Origin: Thiorhodovibrio winogradskyi
GTDB taxonomy: Bacteria; Pseudomonadota; Gammaproteobacteria; Chromatiales; Chromatiaceae
Assembly: GCF_036208045.1 (NCBI RefSeq)
Contig: NZ_CP121472.1
Location: 2,925,531-2,989,530, forward strand
Length of the DNA: 64,000 nucleotides
Direction of reading: 5' to 3'
This document shows, one piece after another, positions 35,950 to 45,239 of this stretch (position 1 is its first letter; every line of letters begins with the position of its first letter). Position numbers and translations under genes: made by a program. The notes under the pieces are model-generated. The model saw only the letters and a list, made by a program, of their open reading frames with translations, was not told the origin of the DNA and made no database searches.

Positions 35950-37074
35950 GGCTCGGGCTGCCTCTCGGACGCGGTAGAAGAGCTGCGTGTATTCCTCGGC
36001 CATGCGTTTGGCGGAATAGTGCTGGTGGACGAAGTCCAGGCCGGCTTTGGCGTGGGCCTGGCCTTGTTCGGGGTGGTCAAGCAGTGTGTTCCAGTGGGCG
36101 AGCAGAGCGGCTTGGTCGCCGAAGGGGGCGAGCAAACCTGTGTGTTGGTGTTTGACCAGTTGATCGATGCCGGGGATGTCATAGGCCGCGACGGGCACGC
36201 TCATGGCGGCGGCTTCCATCAGGCAGCGGGGGATGCCTTCGAGGGTGCTGGTCATGGTGAAAAGGTCGAAGGATTTGAGCAATTCCAGCCGATCGTCACG
36301 AAATCCGAGGAAGTAAATGTCGGCCGTGCAAGGCAGGCGCGCGGCCTGGGCTTGGAGGTTTGCGCGTTCTTCACCATCGCCGACTAGGATGAGTTCCACG
36401 TCATCTCGAGACTGGCAGAGTGTGGCGAAGATGTCCAGCATCTCGCCGATGTTCTTGCGGCTGATCAGCTGGCCGATGAAGCCGATGCGTTTTTTCTGTT
36501 TTGGCGCGACGGCGGCTGGGTTTTGCGCGATGGCTTCGACTTCCTTGAGGTTTACACCATTCTGGATGTAGGTCAGCCTCGCCTCGGGTACCCCGTGGCG
36601 GCGGGCATCGTCCATGAGTTGCGGGGAAAGCGGCGCGACGCAGTCGGCATAGCGCATGAACTTGCACCCCAGCCAGACGAAGAGCCTGAGCTTGATGTCC
36701 CGCGCGCTCTCGAAACCATGGGGGGTGACGATGACGGGGATACCGGCGCGGCGGGCGGCGAGGATGCCGAGGATGTCTGACTTGTAGCCGTGGGTGTGGA
36801 TGAGGTCGAACCGCTGGGAGGTTAGCAGGTCCGCTAGCCGGCGGATGGCCCGGAGGTCGAAGCGGCCGGACATGGGAATGGCATGGGTGGCCTGGCCGGT
36901 CTTTTGGTATTCCTTGACCAGTTGCAGGTCGGCATTTTGCGCTTCTGCCGTGACGGCGAGCTCGCATTGGACCTGGCTTGGGTCCAGATAGTACGCCAAG
37001 GCCAGGATCCAGCGCTCGGCACCGTAAAAGCCGGTGGAGCAGATGAACTGCAAGACTTTCATGGGTGGCGCCAT
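35947..37074 (-). CDS. GT4 glycosyltransferase (copy 3 of 5, full length)
   Basis: A 375-residue GT-B protein: KVLQFICSTGFYGAERWILA (acceptor-domain loop), FDLIHTHGYKSDILG, VIVTPHGFE, KKRIGFIGQLISRKNI, and TSTLEGIPRCLMEAAAMSVPV with the E-G-I-P-R-C-L-M-E donor signature. It probably adds a hexose during exopolysaccharide assembly. Copies 3 and 4 differ in only a small fraction of residues; copy 5 is more diverged. All key residues are present. It is flanked by scars of the GT2 gene (5') and the deacetylase (3'). Confidence 0.9.
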   Translation of the reverse strand: MAPPMKVLQFICSTGFYGAERWILALAYYLDPSQVQCELAVTAEAQNADLQLVKEYQKTGQATHAIPMSGRFDLRAIRRLADLLTSQRFDLIHTHGYKSDILGILAARRAGIPVIVTPHGFESARDIKLRLFVWLGCKFMRYADCVAPLSPQLMDDARRHGVPEARLTYIQNGVNLKEVEAIAQNPAAVAPKQKKRIGFIGQLISRKNIGEMLDIFATLCQSRDDVELILVGDGEERANLQAQAARLPCTADIYFLGFRDDRLELLKSFDLFTMTSTLEGIPRCLMEAAAMSVPVAAYDIPGIDQLVKHQHTGLLAPFGDQAALLAHWNTLLDHPEQGQAHAKAGLDFVHQHYSAKRMAEEYTQLFYRVREAARA

Positions 37075-37099
37075 CAGCTGGAAATTCCCGGGCTAGCTG

Positions 37100-37225
37100 G
37101 TGATGGATGGGGCTGAACAGCCCGCGCGGGGTGCCGTAGGCCTGTGCTGGAAAATATATCAGATAAATCTCGAGTCAAAGGGCCTTGTCCTCGCCAAGAT
37201 GAATGTATCTTGCCTTCCAGTTTAT
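37100..37225 (-). pseudogene. GT2 scar upstream of GT4 copy 3
   Basis: GAACAGCCCGCGCGGGG through GCTGGAAAATATATCAGATAA matches the 3' end of the GT2 gene (53609-53665), then after an internal deletion GGCCTTGTCCTCGCCAAGAT matches 53940-53959. The GT2 gene therefore once preceded this GT4 copy, as it still does for copy 5. The remaining 95 bases to 37320 are A+T-rich with no gene. Confidence 0.6.
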
Positions 37226-37320
37226 GGGATCCACTTCAAACGAGCTACTTGCGAATGATGAACCAGACCACGGAAAAATAACCCAAGGCGCCAATTTTTG
37301 CGAGTTATTGTGTAAGACCG

Positions 37321-38796
37321 TTATTCTCCGTATTTCTTGAGCTCATAAGATCCCGCGCTGTAGACAGTCATTCCGACTTTCATATTTTCGCAGATGCTGT
37401 GCGCAGAACTGCAGAGTACAAAAATTTCACTTGCAGTGGATAAAACCTCATCTCTGCGTTCGCCAAAATTCTCCGGATTGATAGCGAAAATACCACTACT
37501 CGCATAAAATTGGGCGCCCCATCTTTCAATGACGACGGAATTAGCTGGTAAATGTTTCCCTGCCCACTGCGCTACGTTTCCAAAGTCCTTCCAGGAGGAT
37601 TCAATATAACGCAAATTGTCCGGCATAAATAAAAGCAAAGCAAGACCAAAACCCATCGATAAAAAGAGCGAGAATCGCGCATAGCTAAAAAATTTTATCG
37701 GCAGCCACGCACGCCCATCCAGCAAGCTCGCGAATTGCAAAAAATAATAAATGAGAAAAGGTAAAAACGTAAACCAGTAACGGAAAGACGCGTTTGAAGG
37801 AACAAATAGGAAGGCTATCGCGATTGGAAGCCATATCTCCAAGATACCGCGCCGGAGAAAAAGACAGCGCAACCAGCCAATGATACAACACAACAAAATC
37901 ATGCCGGAGATGACAGCCAGAAAATCGTTGGCTAAAGCCGTTTTAAGAGATATCGCCGGCACAAAAAGCGGCAACGTAAAACGCACATCCTGCCACCAAA
38001 AACGCTGCAAATAACTGACAGGATCACGAAAAAGAGAGCCTAGCATGCCTGAGCCCGTACCAAAGTGCGAGGTAATGGCATCGACCGGATAATTGGCGAC
38101 GATGTAGCCTGTATAAAACTTCCAAAATATAATTGATAAAACTAGCGGGACTGCAAAGGCGAGCGCCGATAACAGCCGCTCCCTCAAAGAGATTTCACGT
38201 TGCAATGCGAAATACAATATTGCCGCAGGAACAAAGGTAACAGCGTAGCCGCGAGTAAAAAAAGCCATCGATGCCACGGCGCCCGCCAGCAAGGCCATCC
38301 GCCAATGACGCGTCTTGCTCAACAGCATTAAGGTCGCAGCGATCAGACACAAATACGCAAGCTCCGACATCGGGTGATGGGCAAAAAGAAAAAACGCGGG
38401 TGACAGAGCCGTGATAAACACTGCGGCACGCCCCTCCCGCTCATCACTCCACAGCGCAAACAAAAGAGAAAGAGCCGCACCGGCAAAGCTAACCATCAGC
38501 AATTTAATAGCCCACCAGCTATGGCCAAATAATGCGATGACAAGCGCTAATGAAGCAGGAAAAACAGGAGGCCAGGTCGCATGCCTGCCGTACTCAATAT
38601 AAGGGAAGGTATCGACTGTGTACCGGCCAAGATTGACCATATTTAATGCCATGGTCACGAATAGCGCACCGTCATCTTTATTATAAATTGGAAACTCTGG
38701 TGTCGGATAAATAAAAAACAAATACAAACCTGCAAGACAGAATGCAGTCACCAGATACAAAGTGGTTGCTCGTAGCCTTTTCAACGCAATAAACAT
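37321..38796 (-). CDS. GT-C-type membrane glycosyltransferase (ArnT/GT39-like)
   Basis: A 491-residue protein with about 11 transmembrane helices. The first large loop carries NKDDGALFVTMALNMVNLGR (acidic pair near residue 40) and TWPPVFPASLALV, equivalent to the DE and PPG(Y)P motifs of ArnT/PMT_2 enzymes. It probably transfers a sugar from a polyprenyl-phosphate donor in the periplasm. GAGGAAA lies 6 bases before the ATG. The 3' end faces GT4 copy 3; it follows wecE by 15 bases. Confidence 0.78.
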   Translation of the reverse strand: MFIALKRLRATTLYLVTAFCLAGLYLFFIYPTPEFPIYNKDDGALFVTMALNMVNLGRYTVDTFPYIEYGRHATWPPVFPASLALVIALFGHSWWAIKLLMVSFAGAALSLLFALWSDEREGRAAVFITALSPAFFLFAHHPMSELAYLCLIAATLMLLSKTRHWRMALLAGAVASMAFFTRGYAVTFVPAAILYFALQREISLRERLLSALAFAVPLVLSIIFWKFYTGYIVANYPVDAITSHFGTGSGMLGSLFRDPVSYLQRFWWQDVRFTLPLFVPAISLKTALANDFLAVISGMILLCCIIGWLRCLFLRRGILEIWLPIAIAFLFVPSNASFRYWFTFLPFLIYYFLQFASLLDGRAWLPIKFFSYARFSLFLSMGFGLALLLFMPDNLRYIESSWKDFGNVAQWAGKHLPANSVVIERWGAQFYASSGIFAINPENFGERRDEVLSTASEIFVLCSSAHSICENMKVGMTVYSAGSYELKKYGE

Positions 38797-38811
38797 GATG
38801 TTTCCTCGCCG

Positions 38812-39951
38812 TCAGCCGAGTTCCGCCAACACACTCGAAATCGACCGTTCAAGCTCCACCTGATAGTCTTCCAGACCGATCCACAGGGGTAACCGAACGA
38901 TGCGGTCAGAAATGCTGTTTGTATGAGTTAGCGGCTCGTGCACCCTGCCAAAATTCTCACCACCAGGAGCGCTGTGAAGTGGAATGTAGTGAAAAACAGG
39001 ATGGATCTTTTGCTTTTTGAGTCGCTCGATAAATTCAGTTCGCGCCTCTAAGTTTGCGAGGAGCAAATAATACATGTGCGCATTATGAACGCATGATATC
39101 GGTATTGTAGGACGAACGCACATGCCAGCCGTTTCCGACGCGGCGAACCAACGATGGTAGTGGTTCCATATCCCCAGCCGCCGCTGGGTGATGGCGTCAG
39201 CCTCTTCCATCTGCGCCCAGAGGAAGGCGGCGATGAGTTCCCCGGGCAGATAGGACGATCCCATATCCACCCAGGTGTATTTATCAACCTCCCCTCGAAA
39301 AAATTGTGATCGATTGGTCCCTTTCTCACGGATAATTTCCGCCCGCTGGACAAGGTGAGGGTCGTTGATCAGTAAGGCCCCGCCCTCGCCAGAGATAATA
39401 TTCTTGGTTTCGTGGAAAGACAGGGTGCCAAGATGCCCTACGCTGCCCAATGCCCGCCCTTTGTAGCTGGCCATCATCCCTTGGGCCGCGTCTTCAATGA
39501 CCAATAGACCATGGCGTTCGGCAATTTCCATGATCACATCCATCTCGCAACCAACACCCGCGTAATGAACCGGAACGATCACTTTGGTCTTTTCGGTAAT
39601 AGCGGCTTCAATCAGTGACTCGTCGATATTTAACGTATCCGGCCGAATGTCGACAAAGACTGGCACAGCTCCGCGCAGCACAAACGCATTGGCCGTGGAG
39701 ACAAAGGTATAGGACGGCATAATGACTTCGTCGCCCGACTCAATGCCAGCCAAAATTGCCGCCATCTCCAGAGCCGCCGTGCAGGAGTGCGTGAGGAGTG
39801 CTGCGCGCGCCCCGGTGCGCTCTTCCAGCCAGGCGCTACAGCGTTTCGTAAAGCTTCCGTCTCCAGCGAGATGGCCGTTGGCATGTGCCTGAGCGATGTA
39901 CCAGAGCTCCTTACCGGTCATGTAGGGTTTGTTAAAGGGGATACTGGTCAT
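38812..39951 (-). CDS. wecE: dTDP-4-amino-4,6-dideoxygalactose transaminase
   Basis: A 379-residue PLP aminotransferase closely resembling WecE/RffA over its whole length: IPFNKPYMTGKELWYIAQA, LTHSCTAALEMAAILAGI, GDEVIMPSYTFVSTANAFVLRGA, VFVDIRPDTLNIDESLIEAAIT, VIEDAAQGMMASYKGRALG, and the PLP-lysine region SFHETKNIISGEGGALL. It converts dTDP-4-keto-6-deoxyglucose and glutamate to dTDP-Fuc4N. The frame is open to 40245 but family similarity starts at the ATG at 39951. A GNAT acetyltransferase at 43708 and an ATP-grasp ligase at 45240 could modify the new amine. Confidence 0.92.
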   Translation of the reverse strand: MTSIPFNKPYMTGKELWYIAQAHANGHLAGDGSFTKRCSAWLEERTGARAALLTHSCTAALEMAAILAGIESGDEVIMPSYTFVSTANAFVLRGAVPVFVDIRPDTLNIDESLIEAAITEKTKVIVPVHYAGVGCEMDVIMEIAERHGLLVIEDAAQGMMASYKGRALGSVGHLGTLSFHETKNIISGEGGALLINDPHLVQRAEIIREKGTNRSQFFRGEVDKYTWVDMGSSYLPGELIAAFLWAQMEEADAITQRRLGIWNHYHRWFAASETAGMCVRPTIPISCVHNAHMYYLLLANLEARTEFIERLKKQKIHPVFHYIPLHSAPGGENFGRVHEPLTHTNSISDRIVRLPLWIGLEDYQVELERSISSVLAELG

Positions 39952-39962
39952 AAATGATTTCT

Positions 39963-40440
39963 CTAGCGTTTCTGGTGACCATGTTGTATGCCTGTTTCCG
40001 CCAAATGCCAGAGGCCGCCGCTGCCACCAACCAACATGCGGTTGAAATGAATCAGGAACGCGAACGTTACCGCATCGCTGACGCTGATGCCGACGCGGCC
40101 AAGCAGTAAGACCAGCACACCTTCGCGAATGCCGAGCCCGCCCAGCGAGATGGGCAGTAACGTGATGAGATAAGTGACAGGCATCACCACGAACAATGTT
40201 GCAAGATCGAGCTGGATGCTTAAAGCCTCGGCCAACAGAAAGCATGCAATGATGTCGGCCGCCTGGAAAAGGACCGACAGCGCGATCAGATTGAGTAGGG
40301 TGCCGGCGTCGAGCATGGCGAAGGCGCGGAGGCTAGAGGTAATAAATCCAGGTATCCCGGAGGAACGCTCATTTGGCAATACCTGCACCCATAGACGATG
40401 GGTCAGCAGTAGGAGCAACATTCCAATAATCGCGGGGATC
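39963..40440 (-). pseudogene. UPF0104 (AglD/LPG-synthase-like) membrane protein, C-terminal fragment
   Basis: The last 155 residues of a flippase-like protein: ITLLPISLGGLGIREGVLVLLLG is the C-terminal glycine-rich motif of the family, seen also as LPITVGGVGVREGAFVLFYG in the complete gene at 41015. The 5' part is missing; at about 40435 the frame runs into an unrelated gene fragment. Probably non-functional. Confidence 0.75.
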
Positions 40441-40707
40441 GCCGCGCTTAATAGCCTTGAGCTTGCGGATGAATTCGATTTCGATGCCGGATTCCGCAGC
40501 CAGCCGTTCGGCATTGGCGCGGAGTTCTTCGCGCAGCGGTTCGGCCCATTGGGTGTAGTCGAACAGGCGGATGTTGTGGGCCCCAAGATAGCCCGCCATG
40601 GCGTTGGCGTGACAGATGTCGGGAAAGGTGCCGATCATCACAACGCGGTCGAAGCACGACAGCACACAGCCAATCTCATCTTGATGCTGTTCGACAAAGA
40701 GGTTCAT
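40430..40707 (-). pseudogene. N-terminal fragment of an uncharacterised mobile-type protein
   Basis: Starts MNLFVEQHQDEIGCVLSCFDR and continues about 90 residues (VMIGTFPDICHANAMAGYLGAHNI) before breaking off at the UPF0104 fragment. The opening resembles a widespread family of unknown function that begins M-N-x-F-V with L-S-x-F-D-R. I do not know its role. Its insertion here has clearly cut neighbouring genes. Confidence 0.5.
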
Positions 40708-40731
40708 CGCCGTGCTCCAACGTTTGTCTGC

Positions 40732-40980
40732 CTACCCCAAACGATAGTCGATCACGCCTGTTTGGTTCCGGCTTTGCCGGGTTAGGCTAACATGATGATG
40801 CCGCCCGATGCTTTCCAAACGATTGATATCCGTGATATCAGACAACTCGAACTGATCGACCAATTCGAGTCCCGGTCCCTCAGGACGATAGCTACAGCCA
40901 ATCACCCACCAACCCGCATCCTTGAGATAGCGAATGGCATCAACTTGCGCTGATCCAGTGCCTAAGATCAATGCTTTCAT
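40732..40980 (-). pseudogene. ATP-grasp-type enzyme, N-terminal fragment
   Basis: The first 60 residues (KALILGTGSAQVDAIRYLKDAGWWVIGCSY, VDQFELSDITD) match the N-terminal preATP-grasp Rossmann region of ligases like 45240-46448. Sequence after about residue 60 is unrelated and ends at 40732. It is a 5' stub left by recombination. A GTTCCGGCTTTGCCGGGTTA palindromic repeat lies at its broken end. Confidence 0.65.
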
Positions 40981-41014
40981 TGAATCTGTTACTCCTAGAT
41001 ATCGAGCACCAGAT

Positions 41015-42052
41015 TCATTTCTCTGGATGATCCGATGTTATGGGAAAATAACGTTCGGTCAGAAAGATCAACCCACCGATGGTATGACCAAACAGAACGG
41101 AAATAAAAGAGTAAAGACTGATCAAAAGAGCAGTATCGGTTGGTACGCCGAAAGCGCCGTAAAATAGGACAAATGCACCTTCGCGGACACCAACCCCGCC
41201 GACCGTGATCGGAAGGGTCAACACCAGGACATTGAGTGGTGCAATGAAAAGGTTGACTAGAAATGGCAGATCGTATCCCTGTGCTTGCAGGAAGATTTGA
41301 CCTTGAATTGCACCAATTACATGAATCGTAACGGATAGCAGGATTAGCGGGGCTGCAATACGGACAGAAACCAGTGCCTGAAAAAGGATGCGCGGATCAG
41401 CCGACATCTCATCGATGTCCGCAGTTGGGCCTGGAATCGCCTTGACGGCCCGGTTCGCCAACAGGGTGATCCTTGACCAGATGCCACGGATAAACTTGAC
41501 GCCGATTCGGCTGCGGAGGGAGAAGCCCAGCACAAGCAATGTCAGGATTCCAAGCAACAGAGCCAGGTATGCCAACCGCATGATCGATTCTAACTCGGTT
41601 GACACGCTGGTGAAGGTCAGAAACGGGTAAATGGCGGTGATCAGCATGACACAAGAAAGCAATGCCGCAACTTTCTCCACGGCAATGACAAAGGCGCCCC
41701 GCAGATAACGGCCAGTTTGGCGCCCGCCTAGAGCGATGCGGTAGACATCCGAGCCCAGGGATCCCGGGGTGAACACGCCAAGCGCCAGACTAAACCAGTA
41801 AGCACGAAAGCTCTGGCTACCGCTCAGGCGCGTGCAATCGTAGCCACGCGCCAATTGATGCCAGCGCATGGCGCCAAGGAATATAAGGGGTATGATCATT
41901 AAGACACCCAGACCAATCAGCCCTGGGTTGGCGCTCCGGCCCAACTCGAGTAGTTGTTCAAGGTCAATCCTCCGGTAGATCAGGAACAGAATCAGTGGCG
42001 GTAAGCCCCAGTAAATGGCACGTCGGATCAGTGGTACAAACATGCGCAGCAC
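41015..42052 (-). CDS. UPF0104/AglD-like flippase-like membrane protein
   Basis: A 345-residue protein with 8-9 transmembrane segments of the lysylphosphatidylglycerol-synthase TM family: FSLALGVFTPGSLGSDVYRI is the N-terminal family motif (F-x-P-x-x-x-G-x-D-x-x-R) and LPITVGGVGVREGAFVLFYG the C-terminal one. Members are common in polysaccharide loci, possibly moving polyprenyl-linked sugars. It follows the small frame at 42057 by 4 bases. Confidence 0.82.
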   Translation of the reverse strand: MLRMFVPLIRRAIYWGLPPLILFLIYRRIDLEQLLELGRSANPGLIGLGVLMIIPLIFLGAMRWHQLARGYDCTRLSGSQSFRAYWFSLALGVFTPGSLGSDVYRIALGGRQTGRYLRGAFVIAVEKVAALLSCVMLITAIYPFLTFTSVSTELESIMRLAYLALLLGILTLLVLGFSLRSRIGVKFIRGIWSRITLLANRAVKAIPGPTADIDEMSADPRILFQALVSVRIAAPLILLSVTIHVIGAIQGQIFLQAQGYDLPFLVNLFIAPLNVLVLTLPITVGGVGVREGAFVLFYGAFGVPTDTALLISLYSFISVLFGHTIGGLIFLTERYFPITSDHPEK

Positions 42053-42056
42053 AGCT

Positions 42057-42374
42057 TTACCGTCCTAGGCCGCCGAGTTGAACTTGCATCCCGCGAACCA
42101 GGGTTCCCGGCAGATAACCTGGGCTGCGGTGACGCAGGATCAAACGATAGTTCTTGATATTCGTGACAAAGAATTCCGGCTTCAACATGTCGCGACACTG
42201 CACCCAAAGACAGCCCATATTGCGCAGCGGAATCCAACCAAGCGCAGGTAGACGTCGCCGACCAACCCGATATAGAAATGTTCGGCTGGCGCAATCGAGG
42301 CCAGCAAACCAGAGGTTATTGGAGTCAACTTGGATCGAGTCAGTTGTGCCATTTGCGACCGTCACCCATCGCAA
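42057..42374 (-). CDS. Hypothetical protein, about 105 residues
   Basis: Open from a TTG at 42374, within the 3' end of the PaaK-like gene, to 42057, 4 bases before the UPF0104 gene. The codon use fits its neighbours and the tight spacing suggests an expressed gene. Residues near the end (PEFFVTNIKNYRLILRHRSPGYLPG) show no family I recognise. It might be the tail of a larger lost gene, since similar compact basic ends occur in sugar methyl- and glycosyl-transferases. Confidence 0.4.
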   Translation of the reverse strand: MRWVTVANGTTDSIQVDSNNLWFAGLDCASRTFLYRVGRRRLPALGWIPLRNMGCLWVQCRDMLKPEFFVTNIKNYRLILRHRSPGYLPGTLVRGMQVQLGGLGR

Positions 42375-43647
42375 TCAACATCCGCCGCTTACCGCTCGCA
42401 TCGGGCGTGATCGCCTCGACCCGCCGCAGTTCGAACTCCAGCGGCGATTCGCTCAAGCGAATCAATCGCTGAGTCAATTCTTCACGAATTTGGCGCAGAT
42501 AATTGTCATCAGTTACCAACTCAATCAGAAAAGATAAAGGCGCGCGTTGCGTCACTCGGATTTGTTGCAATCCAAGGTAGTCGTCCGCCAGTTCATAGAA
42601 ATCGAGGTACGTCAGAAACCGCCCATCCGGCAGCTTAACAATGTCGTCCCGGCGCCCGACAATTTGATCAATCACTCGCACCGTCTCGCCATCAGCGTTC
42701 TGCCTCAGACTGTACACCGCCAAGTCACCTTGATCGTAGCGAATAAAGGGCATCAGTCGGCCATGCAGATCAGTTACCACGACACGAGCTAACTCACCAG
42801 GTTTCGCGGGGTTGCCTGCTTCATCGAGAAACTCGAAAAACGTGCAGTCCTCAATCAGTGTGAGACCGGCTTGGCCAGCCTGCTGATAGGCCATCACGCC
42901 CATCTCGACCGTGCCATAGGTTTCGGTGATATCAACGCCAAAAATGCTCCGACACCGCTGGCGAGTGTGCGCATCGATCACCTCTCCACCCGCCACGAGC
43001 AGTTTTAAAGGAGGTGGTTGAATACCGCGACGCTCAAATTCATCCGCAAGTACGAGAAAACTTGTTCGCACGCCATACAGCACATCTGGTCGATAGTGGA
43101 GAACTTCATTTGCCAACATTTCAGGAGACAAGGTGTAGTCAACTGTCTTTCGCCGAAGCAACCCAAAATTTTGCAACAAGCTTCGGCCTTCGGAGAGACG
43201 TCCCGGCGAGGTAAACGACAGTACAACGTCATTTGGACGGTAACCCGACAATAAAAGCACGCGCATCCATTTAGCGATTTGAATGTCACGCTCACGGTTT
43301 GATCGATAGACGACCAATGGCATACCTGTTGATCCGGAGGTTCGATCAGAAAAGTACTGCTCGACTCGGTCTGATGCGCCTGCCTGAAGAAAATCGTCTC
43401 GTCGGTTCTGAATATCTGACTTGTTCATCACTGGCATGATGGCCAAATCGGACAATCCACGAAAGTCGCGCTGCGGGTCGTAGCCTGATTTCTGCATGAT
43501 TGCGTGGTGGCGAGGCACCTTGGCTGCGGCGACCAAGGTCTTCTTCAGCCTCTTGTTAGCCGTTTCTTGAGGATTGGCGGACGAGCGTCGCGCATCTGAT
43601 AGGAGTTGGATCAGCGCCACTGTGTTGGTGATTATGCTCATGGGCAT
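42340..43647 (-). CDS. PaaK/CapK-like adenylate-forming enzyme
   Basis: A 435-residue member of the phenylacetate-CoA ligase / capsule CapK group of the AMP-binding superfamily: SDRTSGSTGMPLVVYRSN is the phosphate-binding loop (near residue 100), DITETYGTVEMGVMAY the A4/A5 region, and FIRYDQGDLAVY followed by VGRRDDIVKLPDG the hinge. Enzymes of this type activate carboxylic acids as acyl-adenylates. In a sugar cluster it could supply an acyl group for the amino sugar. Starts at 43647 or, with a better placed GGAAAA, at 43641. Confidence 0.85.
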   Translation of the reverse strand: MPMSIITNTVALIQLLSDARRSSANPQETANKRLKKTLVAAAKVPRHHAIMQKSGYDPQRDFRGLSDLAIMPVMNKSDIQNRRDDFLQAGASDRVEQYFSDRTSGSTGMPLVVYRSNRERDIQIAKWMRVLLLSGYRPNDVVLSFTSPGRLSEGRSLLQNFGLLRRKTVDYTLSPEMLANEVLHYRPDVLYGVRTSFLVLADEFERRGIQPPPLKLLVAGGEVIDAHTRQRCRSIFGVDITETYGTVEMGVMAYQQAGQAGLTLIEDCTFFEFLDEAGNPAKPGELARVVVTDLHGRLMPFIRYDQGDLAVYSLRQNADGETVRVIDQIVGRRDDIVKLPDGRFLTYLDFYELADDYLGLQQIRVTQRAPLSFLIELVTDDNYLRQIREELTQRLIRLSESPLEFELRRVEAITPDASGKRRMLIAMGDGRKWHN

Positions 43648-43707
43648 TTTCCAATTAGAATCCGAACGATAAGTGACTTCGGAACAGGTACCATTCTTGA
43701 AAAGCGG

Positions 43708-44238
43708 CTATGTTCCACACCCAGTATCAGAATTCAGAAGCCCAAGAATCACTTTGTCCACATAACGGCCATCAATGAATTCATGCTGTCGCATCGTGCC
43801 CTCAATTTTGAACCCAAGTTTTTCATAAAATTGCGAGACTCGATCGTCGCCAGCCGTTGCCTTGCACCAAATCCGATTCAGATTAAGAAAATTGAAGGCA
43901 TAATCCGATAGCAATTTGATCGCCCGAGTACCGACCGAGTGTCCTCGTTGTTGAGACTCACCGAGAAAAATGGAAAGCCGAGCTGTTCGGTGACGGGGCT
44001 CAATGCTGTCGAGCGAGACATTGCCAACATGGACATCGCCTTCCTTGAGGCAGATAGCAAGCACGATCTTATCGGACGATTGATCGAGGCGCTCGAACCA
44101 CTTCTGTTGTGCGGTTCTTGAGATCGGAACCTGTGATCCGATCTTCAGATACACCTCTGGATCATTAATCCAAACCCAGGTGCGTTCAAGGTCGGTCAGT
44201 TCAAGCTTGCGCAAATAGACGAGGTCATCCGACAGCAT
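43708..44238 (-). CDS. GNAT-family N-acetyltransferase
   Basis: A 176-residue RimJ/RimL-type GNAT domain: YLRKLELTDLERTWVWINDPEVY at the N-terminus, ARLSIFLGESQQRGHSVGTRAIKLL with the acetyl-CoA loop (Q-x-x-G-x-S-V-G-T), and NRIWCKATAGDDRVSQFYEKLGF. The ATG at 44238 has GAGGAGG 6 bases upstream and overlaps the GT2 stop by 14 bases. With wecE nearby it may acylate the 4-amino group of Fuc4N, the WecD reaction, though sequence similarity to WecD is not evident to me. Confidence 0.85.
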   Translation of the reverse strand: MLSDDLVYLRKLELTDLERTWVWINDPEVYLKIGSQVPISRTAQQKWFERLDQSSDKIVLAICLKEGDVHVGNVSLDSIEPRHRTARLSIFLGESQQRGHSVGTRAIKLLSDYAFNFLNLNRIWCKATAGDDRVSQFYEKLGFKIEGTMRQHEFIDGRYVDKVILGLLNSDTGCGT

Positions 44239-45214
44239 TCCGACCCTCCTCGTCTCTGGCTTGAGTGATGCGACTGCGGACGAAATACTGTGGTGTTGCA
44301 TTCACCCGTTGCAGAATACGCAGCACGTATTCGCCAATGATCGCAAAAGCAAAAAAATTGAATCCTGAGATGAGCACCAACAAGAGGGCAATAGTGGTCC
44401 AGCCAGGGACATTGATTCCTCCCGTCAAATAGCGGACGATCAGAATAGCTGCAAAGATCGCACTCAACACGATGCCCAAGGCCCCCATCAGCGCCAGCAA
44501 ACGCAGGGGCAGCATGGAATATCCGATGAGATTGCTCATGGTTTGCGATAACAGGCGGCGAAAGGTGTAGCCGCTGCGGCCTTCTAGGCGGGACGCATGC
44601 TCAACAGTTGTATTGACGATTCGATGGGTCACCGAGTTGATCATCGGACCCAGCGCGGGCGACAGGGTACGCAGCTTCAGCAGACCATCGACCACGGCGC
44701 GGCGCATCAGGCGTAAACTGGTGAAGCGCAGATGCGGATCCTTACCGAGTAGATAGCAGTTGACCTCATGCATCAGGCTGCTCCCCAGCCGACGAAACCA
44801 GTGGTGCCGTTTTTCCTTTGGGACACCCATGACGACATCGACATTCGGTAACAAGGCTTCGATCAAACGAGGGATTTCTTCTGGCGGATGCTGTAGGTCA
44901 TCATCTAGGGTGAGTACCCTCTCTCCGCGCGTGTGGGCTAGCCCACAGAGCGTCGCGTTGCTTTGGCCTGAGTTGCGCATCAGCTGTATCGCGACCACTC
45001 GGACGTCATCCCGAGCGAGCTGTTCTAAGACACTCCAGGCGCGATCCGGTCCACAGTCATCGACGAAGATAATTTCATAGGTGGAGTCAAGCTGGCGCAT
45101 GACCTCGGTCAGTCTGCGATGCAATTCAGGCAGAATCTTTTCTGAGCGATAGACGGGTACAACGACACTATAGTCGAGCAATCCATCGTGAGCCTGGGCT
45201 TCATTTTGCATCAT
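44225..45214 (-). CDS. Family 2 glycosyltransferase, polyprenyl-phosphate type
   Basis: About 329 residues: SVVVPVYRSEKILPELHRRL, EIIFVDDCGPDRAW, and the DXD in LTLDDDLQHPPEEIP, then two C-terminal membrane helices (LRLLALMGALGIVLSAIFAA and TIALLLVLISGFNFFAFAII). It belongs to the DPM1/GtrB/ArnC-like group and probably makes a polyprenyl-phosphate sugar, maybe the donor for the GT-C at 37321. An ATG at 45214 just after the ATP-grasp stop is preferred over the upstream start at 45274. Confidence 0.86.
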   Translation of the reverse strand: MMQNEAQAHDGLLDYSVVVPVYRSEKILPELHRRLTEVMRQLDSTYEIIFVDDCGPDRAWSVLEQLARDDVRVVAIQLMRNSGQSNATLCGLAHTRGERVLTLDDDLQHPPEEIPRLIEALLPNVDVVMGVPKEKRHHWFRRLGSSLMHEVNCYLLGKDPHLRFTSLRLMRRAVVDGLLKLRTLSPALGPMINSVTHRIVNTTVEHASRLEGRSGYTFRRLLSQTMSNLIGYSMLPLRLLALMGALGIVLSAIFAAILIVRYLTGGINVPGWTTIALLLVLISGFNFFAFAIIGEYVLRILQRVNATPQYFVRSRITQARDEEGRNAVG

Positions 45215-45239
45215 GGCGAGCACCAAAGTCAGTAATGCA

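Noticed and set aside
39952-40245. N-terminal extension of WecE
   Set aside because: It overlaps the UPF0104 fragment in another frame, and WecE proteins start at the position matching 39951.
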